In this document: one piece after another, positions 26,022-35,794 of the stretch | Layout of the letters: every line of letters begins with the position of its first letter | Position numbering within the stretch: the first letter of the stretch is position 1 | Position numbers and translations under genes: made by a program | Notes under the pieces: model-generated | Databases searched by the model: none | What the model was told of the DNA's origin: nothing | What the model saw: only the letters and a program-made list of their open reading frames with translations | DNA from: CAWAVN01 sp963825075 | GTDB taxonomy: Bacteria > Planctomycetota > Planctomycetia > Planctomycetales > Planctomycetaceae | DNA length: 64,000 nucleotides | Reading direction: 5' to 3' | NCBI GenBank assembly: GCA_963825075.1 | Contig: CAWGRX010000036.1 | Span: 62,001 to 126,000 of the forward strand

Positions 26022-26450
26022 ATGCCGGCCGAACTTCCCCAAAGCCACGACATCACGGTGCGGGTCAGGTACAGCGAAACCGATGCGATGGGCTATTTGC
26101 ATCATGGAAACCACATCGACCTGTTCGAAATGGGCCGGACCGAACTGCTCCGCGCCCAAGGCGGCAGCTACCGCGAGATGGAGGAAAACGGCCTGTACCT
26201 CGTCGTGATCCGCGTGGAATGCGATTACAAAACTCCCGCCCGCTTCGATGACCTGTTGACCATTCGCACCGCCGTCGGCAAACAATCGCCCGCCAAGATC
26301 GAGTTCGAGCACACCGTCCTCCGCGACGGCGAAGTCCTGGCGAAGGGCCGCACCGTCCTCGCCTGCGTCAACAAAGAAGGCCAGGTGCAACGGCTCTCGG
26401 AAGTGCTGCCGCAATTCCAACCGGGATCTGGGAAGCCTACGGGTTCGTGA
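26022..26450 (+). CDS. acyl-CoA thioesterase, hot-dog fold (YbgC/FadM type)
   Basis: A 142-residue 4HBT hot-dog thioesterase. The motif VRYSETDAMGYLHHGNHIDL carries the catalytic Asp of YbgC-like enzymes (YxETDxMGxxHHxNY), here with Asn-His-Ile in place of Asn-Tyr. GDDLLTIRT-like strands (FDDLLTIRT) and FEHTVLRDGEVLAKGRT complete the fold. The start ATG 26022 follows GGAG by 12 nt; longer frames upstream lack hot-dog sequence. It is divergent from the exporter cluster. It hydrolyses short- or medium-chain acyl-CoA thioesters in the cytoplasm; the substrate is unknown. Confidence 0.88.
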   Translation: MPAELPQSHDITVRVRYSETDAMGYLHHGNHIDLFEMGRTELLRAQGGSYREMEENGLYLVVIRVECDYKTPARFDDLLTIRTAVGKQSPAKIEFEHTVLRDGEVLAKGRTVLACVNKEGQVQRLSEVLPQFQPGSGKPTGS

Positions 26451-26544
26451 AATCGAAATAATGCGACAACACAGCCACCATTGACTACAATCGAATGTAT
26501 TAGACATGTCGGCCTATCTCTGATTCCACTTCGGGCGTGCGAGC

Positions 26545-28099
26545 ATGCGAAAACTCTTCAAGCTTCGAACTCTTCTGATCGTCGTCCCCGTTGCCGGGTT
26601 ACTGCTTGCTCTCGGCTCGTGGCTGTGGTGGCGTTGGAGAGTCGATGCCGCCTTGGAAGCGGTCCTTGTCAACGGCCCGGACATCAGATGGGAATTCGAT
26701 CCCTATGCCTCGCCGAGCAAAGACGATTTTGCCTACTTGTTAAGCGATCAGGAGAGAGTTGTACGCCGCCTGGTTGCGGTTGTGAAAAGCAACGATGCGT
26801 TTCAACGAAAGGTGAACGCGCTTAAGGCGGTCCGAACGCTTTCCGCGCGTACGGGTTCGTTTGAAATGCGAAAGGAATTGCTGCCGGGAATGATCTCGCT
26901 CGCCTGCGATCCGGCGGCGGATTCCTCGATCATCGTCAAACTCGCCGAGACGATCGCCGATTGGATTCCCACCACGGGAGCGACCCCGGAAGAGCGAGCG
27001 GCGATTTGCCGAAAGGCGGAAGCCTCGAAGGGGGAGGAACGCATCGCATGGATCAAGGTGTTGGACTCGATCCGGGGACGCCGAGAAGTCGAGCTTATGC
27101 TTCGGTTCGGCGACACGCGCGATGAGGACCAGTTTTATGCCGTTTACAACTCGCAGTTTCGAGGGATCACGTGGGCAGGCATGCTGCCGCACGTGAAGCG
27201 CTGGATTCGCAATCCCATGAATTCCGAACGAGCGTTGGAATTCTCCATTCTCTCGCACACGCCGGAAGGGCGGGATGTGCTGTTGGAATTTCTTTCGGAC
27301 AAATCGCAACCCGCCTCGGCTCGAACAAAAGCCATTGAGAGGCTTACCGCCACGGTCGCCGGGATCAAAGTACTTATGGCGGCGTGTGCTGATGGTCTGT
27401 TGGCAAAGGAATTGAGCGATCTTCTCACAAAGGATTGTCGCCAGTACCTGGCGGCTGAATTAAAGAAAGTGCGTGATCGAAACGGCGCGCAGTTGTGGAA
27501 CGAATTGATCGAAGGCCTAGATCCAAGTTATTGGCTACCGTCGTCGGGAACCACGCTTTCGGCGGAAGTCGAAGCGGAATATGCCACGGCACGAAAACAA
27601 TACGCCAAAAAGTCACTTGATTCCCTTCGCGTCTTATCGGGAAACTCAAAGCTCACGACACAAGAAGAATGGAAGTCGTGGTTACAAGACAACCCGCCTC
27701 GCGTCATTGAACAACGCGACATCCTACAATTGATTCTGGATCATCCGGAAATGATGGAGAGCAGCTGCAATCCTCCCCAGGGTCTTTCCATACCATCTTG
27801 GTGAGATTCCCGACGATTGCCTTCCGCTCTACCGAAAAATGCTTCACACAGGCAACCTTAATATGCAGTACTGGGCGTGTGATGCTTTGCTGGCTTATAC
27901 GGACTCTCCCGAAGCGGTCGATTTTGCAATCCGACGAATTGGGAAATCAACTCCAAGCGAAGCGGCGTCCGTACATCCCGGTGAGATTCACATGCTCAGT
28001 CGCCGTTTCGCCGTCAATTTCTTCTGGGATACGGAAGCCTGGCGAAGGTGGGCCAAGGAATATCGAGCAGAGAAAAAGGCATCTGAGAAGATGAAATAG
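26545..28099 (+). CDS. membrane-anchored helical repeat protein (frame-broken)
   Basis: The N-terminus has one TM helix (LLIVVPVAGLLLALGSWLWW), so the protein is anchored with the rest outside. The 400-residue body is helical, with possible HEAT-like units (VRRLVAVVKSNDAFQRKVNA, ARTKAIERLTATVAGIKVL). At about 27765-27775 the frame breaks: the first part reads MMESSCNPPQG and stops at 27804, while the neighbouring frame reads AAILPRVFPYHLGEIPDDCL and continues through MLHTGNLNMQYWACDALLAY to the stop at 28099. Joined, it would be about 517 residues. Function unknown. It lies 94 nt after the thioesterase and 93 nt before the sulfatase. Confidence 0.65.
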
Positions 28100-28192
28100 C
28101 CTTGGATGAAATACGGCACCACACGTGTTCGCAATTTTGCCTATTTGCGAATGCCCTTCTCGACGATATCCGCAAATCCCTGTGAGACTCTG

Positions 28193-29566
28193 ATGCAAAA
28201 ACTCCATCGCGCTGATTCTGCTTTCTCTCTTCCCCCTCGCCCAAACCCAGGCCGCGAGCCGGCCGAATGTGGTTTTGATCCTGGCGGACGATTTGGGCGT
28301 TGAGGGGCTGAATTGTTATGGGGGGACCAGTTATCGGACGCCGCGGTTGGATCGGTTGGCGGCGGAGGGGCTGCGGTTTACCCAGGCTTATGCCCAGCCG
28401 CTTTGCACCAATTCCCGCGTGCAGTTGATGACGGGCTATTACAACAACCGCAACTGGCTGTACTTCGGCTGTCTCGATCCGCGGGCGAAGACCATCGGGC
28501 ATTGGATGAAAGACGCCGGCTACCACACCGCCATCGCGGGGAAGTGGCAGCTCACCAGTTACGATCCGCCCGATTACCCCGGCAGCGAACTCCGCCGGGG
28601 CAAAGGCATGAAGGCGGAGAATGCGGGCTTCGATGAGTATTCCCTCTGGCACACCGGACACACCGAAGACAAAGGCCCCCGGTACGCCGACCCTGTGATT
28701 TACGAAAACGGCAAGTTCCGCAAGGACACCCAGGGCAAATACGGCGAGGACGTTTGGGTGGAGTTCATCAAGGATTTCATGCACCGGCACAAGGACAGCG
28801 AAAGGCCGTTTTTTGTGTATTACCCGATGACGCTCCCGCATTGGCCGTTCGTCCCGACGCCCAACAGTGAGGATTGGGGCATCCAGGAAAAAATGCACCC
28901 GCCCCTGGGCACCACCGGCGGCGATACGAAATACTTCCCCGACATGGTGGCCTATATGGATGAAGTCGTGGGCCGAGTGGTCGATGCCGTCGATGACATG
29001 GGCCTCAAGGAGAATACGCTCATCATCTATTACGCCGACAACGGCACCGACCGCCGGGTGGTGTCCTACACAAGCTTCGGTGCCATCGCCGGCGGCAAAG
29101 GTTCGACCACCGACGCAGGCACCCATGTCCCGCTAATCGTCCGCTGGCCCGGCACGATCAAACCGGGCCTCAACGAAGACCTCGATCGACTCCACCGATT
29201 TTTTGCCGACGATTTTGGAAGCCGCGGGCCGATCGATTCCCCGCGTCCGCCGGCATCGACGGCCGGAGTTTCTATCCGCAACTGCTCGGCAAACCGGGCC
29301 GGCCGCGGGAGTGGACTTTCTGTCATTTCGATCCTCGCCCCGGTTGGGACAAGGACAAATTCACCCGTAAACGCTATGCTCGCAACAAACGGTTCAAACT
29401 CTACGAAGACGGCCGACTGTTCGATGTTCCCTTTGATTTGAACGAAGAACATCCCATTGCCCCCGCCGACGAGACGCCCGAAGCCAAAGCGGCCCGGAAA
29501 CAACTTTCGCAGGTTTTGGATTCGATGAAGGAAAGAAGGCCGCGGATTGAACAACGGGAGGAATGA
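28193..29566 (+). pseudogene. secreted sulfatase with about three frame breaks
   Basis: A type I sulfatase (alkaline-phosphatase superfamily). The signal peptide (IALILLSLFPLAQTQA) is in the correct frame only if one A is removed from the A5 run 28197-28201, which then gives ATG 28193 as start. The metal-binding LILADDLG follows, and the formylglycine site is LCTNSRVQLMTG, that is C-T-N-S-R instead of C-x-P-S-R. IAGKWQL and PFFVYYPMTLPHWPF match family motifs. Near 29185 the frame shifts to DSTDFLPTILEAAGRSIP, and near 29255 again to AGIDGRSFYPQLLGKPG, which runs to the stop at 29566. The substrate is unknown. With several breaks it may be a real pseudogene, but other genes here show the same type of error. 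Confidence 0.7.
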
Positions 29567-29700
29567 ACCACGGCTGAGAGCGATAGTACGGACGAACTAA
29601 TCGATTGAAGAACGGAACACTAATTCTGGATCGCGGTAGGAACCGCCGTTGTCGGCGGCCCCCGCACAGGTCCTCCAACGGGATCAAAAAAATGCCGCCC

Positions 29701-30081
29701 TTATCCTTCCTCGGGTTCCGGGGGTTTGTGGCCGGTTTTCGCTTCGTATTGGGCGGCGAATTTGTCTTTCAGTTCCGGATGGCAGAGGAAGCACTGCGAC
29801 TCGGGGCGGTTGTGCTCTTTGCACCAATCGCCTTTCTTCTGGAAGTCGGCCGCGAGCTGCGGACTGCAGCGAGTGCAGACTTCCTCCGGCACGCCGTGCT
29901 CCACGCACCACCAGCCGCCGTGGCTGTGGTCGGTGTGCTCGGTCTCAGCGACCTGTTGCTCGTTCTGAGCCGACGATTTTTCGGCTTGCGCCGGGTCGGC
30001 TTGTTGGTTGCCGCAACCGGTCACTGCCAGTCCCAAAGCGGCGAATAAAGCCGCGGCTGCCAATCCCTGTTTTCTCATCAT
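29701..30081 (-). CDS. Cys/His-rich lipoprotein of the RND efflux cluster
   Basis: A 126-residue lipoprotein: signal AAALFAALGLAVTGC with lipidated Cys at residue 23, then a linker. Two copies of a Cys/His motif follow: WCVEHGVPEEVCTRC and WCKEHNRPESQCFLCHPEL, with His-rich HTDHSHGG before them. The same motif stands at the N-terminus of the adaptor encoded at 33556-35205, which suggests a shared periplasmic metal-binding function. It lies 32 nt after the RND pump stop, as last gene of the cluster. It probably delivers or buffers metal for the pump; this is inference from motif and place. Confidence 0.75.
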   Translation of the reverse strand: MMRKQGLAAAALFAALGLAVTGCGNQQADPAQAEKSSAQNEQQVAETEHTDHSHGGWWCVEHGVPEEVCTRCSPQLAADFQKKGDWCKEHNRPESQCFLCHPELKDKFAAQYEAKTGHKPPEPEEG

Positions 30082-30113
30082 CGTTTCTCCTTTGGCTCTC
30101 GCCGTTTGAAAAG

Positions 30114-33100
30114 TTACACCGAAGCCGACACCGGCACGCGCGGCGAATCGGATTCGGCAGGTTCCTCTGGTTCCGAAGGGCCGATACCGCCCTCCGAGTC
30201 ATTGCTCCCTTTGGTGGGGAGATTAAACACCACATACAGCACCCGCAAGACGAGGAGGCTCATCAGCATCGCACTGCACACGCCGCCGATGACGACCGTT
30301 GCCAACGGCCGTTGGACCTCGGCTCCCATGCCCGTGCTGAACGCCATCGGCACAAAGCCCAGGCTGGCGACGAGCGTGGTCATCAAAATCGGCCGCAACC
30401 GGGTCATGGCGGCTTCTTCGACCGCTTCATCGAGCGACCGCCCCCGCCGGCGGAGTTGGCGGATCGTCGAGACCAACAGCATATCATCCAGCACCGCCAC
30501 GCCGGAGAGGGCGATAAATCCCACCGCCGCCGAGATGGAAAACGGCATGTCCCGCATCCAGAGTGCAACAATCCCGCCGATCCATGCAAATGGGACGCTG
30601 GTAAAGACCCGCAGCGAATCGACCATGTTGCGGTACGTCATGTACAGCAGTGAGAAGATAATCAACAAGGCGACCGGCACGACGATCATCAGTCGGGTTT
30701 GCGCCCGCTGGAGATTCTCGAACTGGCCGCCCCATTCGACGTGATACCGGCCCGCCGGCATTGCGACTTGGGCATCGACTTTTTTCCGAGCCTCGGCCAC
30801 GAAGCTACCCATGTCCCGGCCACGGACGTTGGCTTCGACCGTGATCCGCCTTTGATACCATTCCCGGTTGATCGTGTTCGGCCCTTCCACCGTTTCGACC
30901 GTCGCCAACCGCGAGAGAGGAATGCGTTCGCCGACGGGCGTGGCGACGAGAATCGATCCGATCGCCTCCGGATCGGCCCGGGCCGTTTCGGGCAGGCGGA
31001 TGACGAGGGGAAACCGCAGTTGGCCCTCGTAAACTTCGCCGACGTGCTTGCTGCCCAGCGATTCCACCAGATCGAGCACCGTCTTGGCGGGGATGCCGTA
31101 GCGGGCGATTTCGTCCTGCTTGATCTTGATTTGCAAAACCGGCTGTCCGGTGACTTGCTCGACCTTCACGTCGGCGGCTCCGTCGATGGTTTTGAGGACC
31201 CGCTCGATCTCGGAGGCTTTTTCCACCATCACATCCAGATCGTCGCCATAGAGAATCGCCGCCACGTCGGAGCGAACGCCGGAGGTCATCTCGTTGATCC
31301 GCATTTCGATCGGCTGCTCGAACGCCAGCCGCGGTCCGGGCAAGTCGCGGAGTTCCTCTTCGATCAGGCCCGCGAGTTCTTCCTGCGACTTGGCCCGTTT
31401 CCATTCCTTCCGCGGGCGAAGCGTAACGAACAGGTCGGTCAGTTCCGTGCCCATCGGATCGGTCGCGACCTGAGCCGCTCCGACCCGGCTCCAAGCATAG
31501 AGGACTTCGTCGGGAAACTTTTCGAGAATGATTTTTTCCATCCGTGTGTTGTAGCGAATGGATTCTTCCAGATCGGTTCCCGCCAGCCGGACAATGTTGA
31601 TTCCGATGGTCCCCTCGGACAGCCGGGGCACGAACTCGGTTCCCAGGTTGGGGGCGATCATCCCGAAGGCGACGATGAGCAATGACAGCGCGAAGCCGAT
31701 CACCGCGAGCTTGTGGTGCATGGTGAATCTCAGCACCGGGGCATAAAGCCATTTGAGTCCCCGAATCAATAAGGGTTCGCGTTCTTCCATCCGCCGGGGC
31801 AAGACCAGGCTCGCCAGGACGGGCATCAAAGTCAGCGACAGCACCATCGAGCCGGCCAAGGCCATGATGACCGTCAGCGCCATCGGCCGGAACATTTTTC
31901 CTTCCACGCCTTCCAGCGTCAAAATCGGCAGATAGACGATCATGATAATCAGCTCGCCGAACATCGTCGGCTTGCGGACTTCGACCGCGGCATCACGGAT
32001 GATCTCCAGTCGGCTCCGACCGCGCGGAGCATGGGCCAGATGCCGAACGCAGTTCTCGACCATTACCACCGAGCTATCCACAACCAGCCCGAAATCGATC
32101 GCCCCCAGGCTGAGCAAACTCGCCGCGATCCCGAACCGCCACATTCCGGTAAACGCAAACAGCATCGACAGCGGAATCGCCAGGGCCACGATCAGCCCGG
32201 CCCGCAGGTTGCCGAGAAAAATAAACAACACCGCGATCACCAACAGTCCACCCTCGAACAGGTTTTTCTGGACGGTTTCGATGACCTGATCGACCAGTTC
32301 GGTGCGGTCGTAAACGGTTTGGATCGTCACGCCGGGCGGCAGCGTTTTTTTGATTTCCTCGACTTTGTTTTTGAGGGCCCAGGTGACTTCGTGGCTGTTT
32401 TCGCCCATCAGCATAATACCCAGACCCAACACGACTTCGCCGCGGCCGTTGGCCGTCACCGCGCCGCGGCGGATTTCGTGGCCGATCTGGACATCCGCCA
32501 CGTCGCGGATGCGAATCGGCACGCCGTCGCGGGAGGTGACGACTATGTTCTCGATCTGCTCCAAATTCACCGTCCGGCCCACGCCGTGGACGAGCAACAT
32601 TTGGCTGCCCGCGGTGATCGTCCCCCCGCCGACGTTTTGATTGTTCTGCCGGGCGGCCAAAGCGACTTCCTCGAACGTCAAGCCGTGCTTGATGAGTTGG
32701 TCGGGATCGAGACGGATTTGAAACTGCTTTTCGTACCCGCCCCAACTATTGACCTCCGCCACGCCGGGCACGGAGCGCAACTGCGGCTTGACGACCCAAT
32801 CGTGAAGCGTCCGCAGTTCCGTGACCCGCCGGACGCGTTCTTCCCGGCTGACCTTGGTGAAATCCACGCCTTCGTAGGTCAACACGTAATGAAACACTTC
32901 GCCCAGCCCCGTGGAGACCGGCCCCATTTGCGGGCGACCGATGCCCGCGGGAAGTTCGACCGTGCTTAGCCGTTCGTTGATGAGTTGCCGGGCGAAATAG
33001 ATGTCGATCCCATCCTCAAAGATCACCACGACCTGCGAGAAGCCGAACTTGGAAAGGGATCGTAAATCCTGTAAACCGGGCAGTCCGCTGATGGCCTGCT

Positions 33101-33308
33101 CGACGGGGAAGGTGATCTGCCGCTCGATTTCCTCAGGCGAGAGAGCCGGGGCGACGGTGTTGATTTGAATTTGCACCGGCGTTGTATCCGGGAAGGCGTC
33201 GATGTCCAATTGCGACAACGCCAACCCGCCCCCGGCCATCAAGACCAGCGTGCCCAGAATCACCAGGGCCCGATGACGCAGCGAAGCTTCAATCACCCAA
33301 TTCAGCAT
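30114..33308 (-). CDS. CusA/CzcA-family heavy-metal RND efflux pump
   Basis: An intact 1064-residue inner-membrane proton antiporter of the HME-RND family. The N-terminal TM (ALVILGTLVLMAGGGLALS), two large periplasmic loops and about twelve TM segments are present. PALSPEEIERQITFPVEQAI and LPGLQDLRSLSKFGFSQV are characteristic of CusA/CzcA. The mid-TM region FGLVVDSSVVMVENCVRHLA carries the acidic proton-relay residue. The substrate (Cu/Ag versus Co/Zn/Cd) cannot be fixed from what I can see. It lies in a cluster with an adaptor (247 nt upstream) and a Cys-rich lipoprotein; no outer-membrane factor gene is visible in the window. Confidence 0.92.
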   Translation of the reverse strand: MLNWVIEASLRHRALVILGTLVLMAGGGLALSQLDIDAFPDTTPVQIQINTVAPALSPEEIERQITFPVEQAISGLPGLQDLRSLSKFGFSQVVVIFEDGIDIYFARQLINERLSTVELPAGIGRPQMGPVSTGLGEVFHYVLTYEGVDFTKVSREERVRRVTELRTLHDWVVKPQLRSVPGVAEVNSWGGYEKQFQIRLDPDQLIKHGLTFEEVALAARQNNQNVGGGTITAGSQMLLVHGVGRTVNLEQIENIVVTSRDGVPIRIRDVADVQIGHEIRRGAVTANGRGEVVLGLGIMLMGENSHEVTWALKNKVEEIKKTLPPGVTIQTVYDRTELVDQVIETVQKNLFEGGLLVIAVLFIFLGNLRAGLIVALAIPLSMLFAFTGMWRFGIAASLLSLGAIDFGLVVDSSVVMVENCVRHLAHAPRGRSRLEIIRDAAVEVRKPTMFGELIIMIVYLPILTLEGVEGKMFRPMALTVIMALAGSMVLSLTLMPVLASLVLPRRMEEREPLLIRGLKWLYAPVLRFTMHHKLAVIGFALSLLIVAFGMIAPNLGTEFVPRLSEGTIGINIVRLAGTDLEESIRYNTRMEKIILEKFPDEVLYAWSRVGAAQVATDPMGTELTDLFVTLRPRKEWKRAKSQEELAGLIEEELRDLPGPRLAFEQPIEMRINEMTSGVRSDVAAILYGDDLDVMVEKASEIERVLKTIDGAADVKVEQVTGQPVLQIKIKQDEIARYGIPAKTVLDLVESLGSKHVGEVYEGQLRFPLVIRLPETARADPEAIGSILVATPVGERIPLSRLATVETVEGPNTINREWYQRRITVEANVRGRDMGSFVAEARKKVDAQVAMPAGRYHVEWGGQFENLQRAQTRLMIVVPVALLIIFSLLYMTYRNMVDSLRVFTSVPFAWIGGIVALWMRDMPFSISAAVGFIALSGVAVLDDMLLVSTIRQLRRRGRSLDEAVEEAAMTRLRPILMTTLVASLGFVPMAFSTGMGAEVQRPLATVVIGGVCSAMLMSLLVLRVLYVVFNLPTKGSNDSEGGIGPSEPEEPAESDSPRVPVSASV

Positions 33309-33375
33309 CCCGGCCTCCTATGCTCCGCAACAATGGTTCGGAAACCAATCACGGGAAAATCCGAAATCCGAATCT

Positions 33376-33508
33376 CGAAATCCGAAACAAATTCGAATGT
33401 TCGAAATCCCAATCTCCAAACCCTGGGAACTGGTCGCGCTTGATGAATTGTGTATGCGTCTGTTTGGGACATTTTGTTTTTGGGATTTTGGATTTGTTTC
33501 GGATTTCG
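33376..33508. repeat. inverted repeat in the adaptor-pump gap
   Basis: CGAAATCCGAAACAAAT (33376-33392) and its exact complement ATTTGTTTCGGATTTCG (33492-33508) bracket about 100 nt. The left part is surrounded by degenerate GAAATCC units (33358-33420). The element fills most of the 247-nt gap between the adaptor and pump genes and interrupts what would otherwise be an operon. It could be a dispersed intergenic element or an attenuator. Confidence 0.65.
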
Positions 33509-33555
33509 TGCTTCGTATTTCCATCCAATAACCGTGTGGAATGCCAAAAGGTGTT

Positions 33556-35205
33556 TTAATCATCACCGCAGCAGCCGGCACCGAGGTTGTTCTTGAGTAG
33601 CTGCGACCTGAGCACGTCGCTGCCTTGGGTGGCCACGACTTCTCCGGGCAAAACGCCGGCGATGACTTCGGTAAACCCATCGCTCTTCGCTCCCAGGCGG
33701 ACCGTGCGGACGTGAAAGACCTTGGGGCTTTTGGGGCTGTCGAAATAGCCCTTGTCCCGCACGAAGACGATCTGGCAGCAGCCTTCCGTGTGGATCGCCT
33801 GGTTGGGGACGACGATCGCGTTCTCTTCTTCCCGCAGGATGACCCGGCCGGTGCCGAAGGTCTCGTCGCGAAGCTGCCCGGTTGGGTTCGGGAGTTCCGC
33901 CCGCACGCGGACCATCCGCGTCTGGCGGTCGGCGGCGGTGCTGACCCAATCCAGTTTGCCGCTGTATTCTTTGGGGCTGCCGTCGGGACGGAACCGCACG
34001 GTTTGGCCGATGGAGATTTTTCCCGCATGCTCCAAAGGCACATTCAGAATCAGCCACATTCGGCTGGTATCCGCGACTTGAAACAAGATGCGGGAGGCAT
34101 CCACCACTTCTCCCGCGACGACTTGCCGATCCATAATGACGCCGTCCATCGAAGAGCAAACGGGCAACAAGTTCGCCGTCGTCATGCGGGGATTGAGCGA
34201 CTTGCGGATCGCATCCGGCAGGCCGAGAAACCGCAATTCCTCGATGACCTCGCGTTCGGAATCGTCCCGCAAGCCGTCGGCATCCACGGGCAGGCCCAAG
34301 TTGATCAGGGACTGTTCCGCGCTGAGCATCGCGGCTTGGGCTTTGGCGAGCGCCGCCTCGGCTTCGAGCACCTGCCGGCCCGCAACGGTTCCCTTGACTG
34401 ATTTCAGCCGATCCACGTTTTGCCGCTGGAGTTTTTCTTCGACCAAAGCCTGGGCCAGGCGGCTTTTCGCCTGCCCGACTAGGGCGGCATCAACTAACGC
34501 CAAGACTTCGCAGGCTTTGACGGGATCGCCGATCGTCTTTTCGACGCGCCAAACCGTGCCGGGTACGCGGGAAGAAAGACTGGCGAGCCGGGTGGGATCG
34601 TAGCGAATTTCGCCGTTGCCTGCGACGGATTCGCGGATCGGCCGCCGCTCGACGAGTTCCACATCCACCCCGGCTTGGCGGACCGCCTCGGCGGAGGCGA
34701 ATTGAATCCGCCGCGTGTAGGACTGGCAGACGGCGTTGTTTTGTTTTCGCTTCTCCACCGCGAGCGCACGTTCGGCCCGCGCAAAATCGCCTTTGAGAAC
34801 CGTCGGCAGCGTTTTGAGTTGGGCCACGTCGGGATGATCCAGCGGGCAGTTGTGAACGCCATGCTCCTGGCAGAAACCGTAATCCGGGCCTTTGGGCATA
34901 AGTTCCGGATGGCATTCGACGCACTGCGATTCGGGCACGCCGTGCTCTTCGCACCAGTCGTCTTTCTCTTCCGATTTTGCTCCGGCCAGTTCCGAAAACT
35001 TGGGCAGCTTCCACCCCGAATGGTGTCCATAATATCCCACTCCTCCCAAGAGCGCCAAAACGCATAGCGTCGGCACGCTGCGAATCAAACCCGAAAGAAG
35101 AGCACTGGCCCATCCGCGGCGCTTGGGAGGCGCGGCCTCCGCGGTCGGCTTCGTTTCAGGAACCGAATTTTCGTTTGCCGGGGAATCAATGATCGCATGA
35201 CTCAT
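33556..35205 (-). CDS. RND efflux periplasmic adaptor (CusB/CzcB type) with Cys/His-rich N-terminus
   Basis: A 549-residue membrane-fusion protein. ATG 35205 has AGGAG 8 nt upstream. One TM (ALLSGLIRSVPTLCVLALLG) anchors it. Residues about 85-130 carry WCEEHGVPESQCVECHPEL and FCQEHGVHNCPL, the Cys/His motif shared with the lipoprotein at 29701. The adaptor body has lipoyl/hairpin and beta-barrel parts (VAGNGEIRYDPTRLASLSSR, ILFQVADTSRMWLILNVP). It links the pump to an outer-membrane channel. The neighbours form a metal efflux cluster. The extra metal-binding N-terminus is unusual for CusB-type adaptors. Confidence 0.88.
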   Translation of the reverse strand: MSHAIIDSPANENSVPETKPTAEAAPPKRRGWASALLSGLIRSVPTLCVLALLGGVGYYGHHSGWKLPKFSELAGAKSEEKDDWCEEHGVPESQCVECHPELMPKGPDYGFCQEHGVHNCPLDHPDVAQLKTLPTVLKGDFARAERALAVEKRKQNNAVCQSYTRRIQFASAEAVRQAGVDVELVERRPIRESVAGNGEIRYDPTRLASLSSRVPGTVWRVEKTIGDPVKACEVLALVDAALVGQAKSRLAQALVEEKLQRQNVDRLKSVKGTVAGRQVLEAEAALAKAQAAMLSAEQSLINLGLPVDADGLRDDSEREVIEELRFLGLPDAIRKSLNPRMTTANLLPVCSSMDGVIMDRQVVAGEVVDASRILFQVADTSRMWLILNVPLEHAGKISIGQTVRFRPDGSPKEYSGKLDWVSTAADRQTRMVRVRAELPNPTGQLRDETFGTGRVILREEENAIVVPNQAIHTEGCCQIVFVRDKGYFDSPKSPKVFHVRTVRLGAKSDGFTEVIAGVLPGEVVATQGSDVLRSQLLKNNLGAGCCGDD

Positions 35206-35368
35206 GGGGATCTCCTGCTGCTTTCGGAGAAAATTGTTGACAGCGGAATTCACATCGGACGCCCTGAACGTATACGGGGCATCGGGGCGAAATTTGCCGA
35301 TCGGAAAGACATCGCTCCACCGCAGAGAATGTTTGCGGGAGCAAAACGATCGGCATCGCAGCGGTGAA

Positions 35369-35794
35369 TTAGATCACGAGCGAACCAAGCAACAGGCGCA
35401 CCGCGATCCCGGTATTCCGATCCGGATGCGACGCGTTCCTAAATTGCGGGATGGGACAGCCGGCCAAAATCGGTTGGCCGTCCTGCGAAGTCGGCAAAGC
35501 CCAATCCGCCGGCAAACCCACATCGGCGGAAAACGGTAAGGGTTTGGCGGCCGATTCGACGACCACATTGCACACGCACTGATGACAGTTGTCATCCGGT
35601 GCGGCCGGGCTTTCGTTCGCGGGAAGCGAATCGCCGCAGCGAGGGGTTTCGTGCTTACAACAACAACAGCCGGCGACGAGGGCATTCTGCGCCACAACGT
35701 GCTGCGTCACCATCCCCGTCCCCAGGCAAGCAAAGGGGCAATACAGGATGCCGAAAATCGGCAAGATGGCAAACACGCGGCAAAGCATCGGCAC
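35369..35794 (-). CDS. small exported Cys-rich protein upstream of the efflux adaptor
   Basis: A 141-residue protein with an N-terminal hydrophobic segment (MPMLCRVFAILPIFGILYC). The centre has CCCCKHETPRCG and CHQCVCN, seven or more Cys with His nearby, typical of metal-chelating sites. A short hydrophobic stretch is near the C-terminus. It lies 163 nt upstream of the adaptor on the same strand and is probably the first gene of the efflux cluster, perhaps a metal sensor or chaperone. No family recognised. Confidence 0.6.
   Translation of the reverse strand: MPMLCRVFAILPIFGILYCPFACLGTGMVTQHVVAQNALVAGCCCCKHETPRCGDSLPANESPAAPDDNCHQCVCNVVVESAAKPLPFSADVGLPADWALPTSQDGQPILAGCPIPQFRNASHPDRNTGIAVRLLLGSLVI

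Noticed and set aside
28014..29126. 370-residue open frame on the minus strand
   Set aside because: It is antisense to the sulfatase, whose active-site motif is on the other strand.
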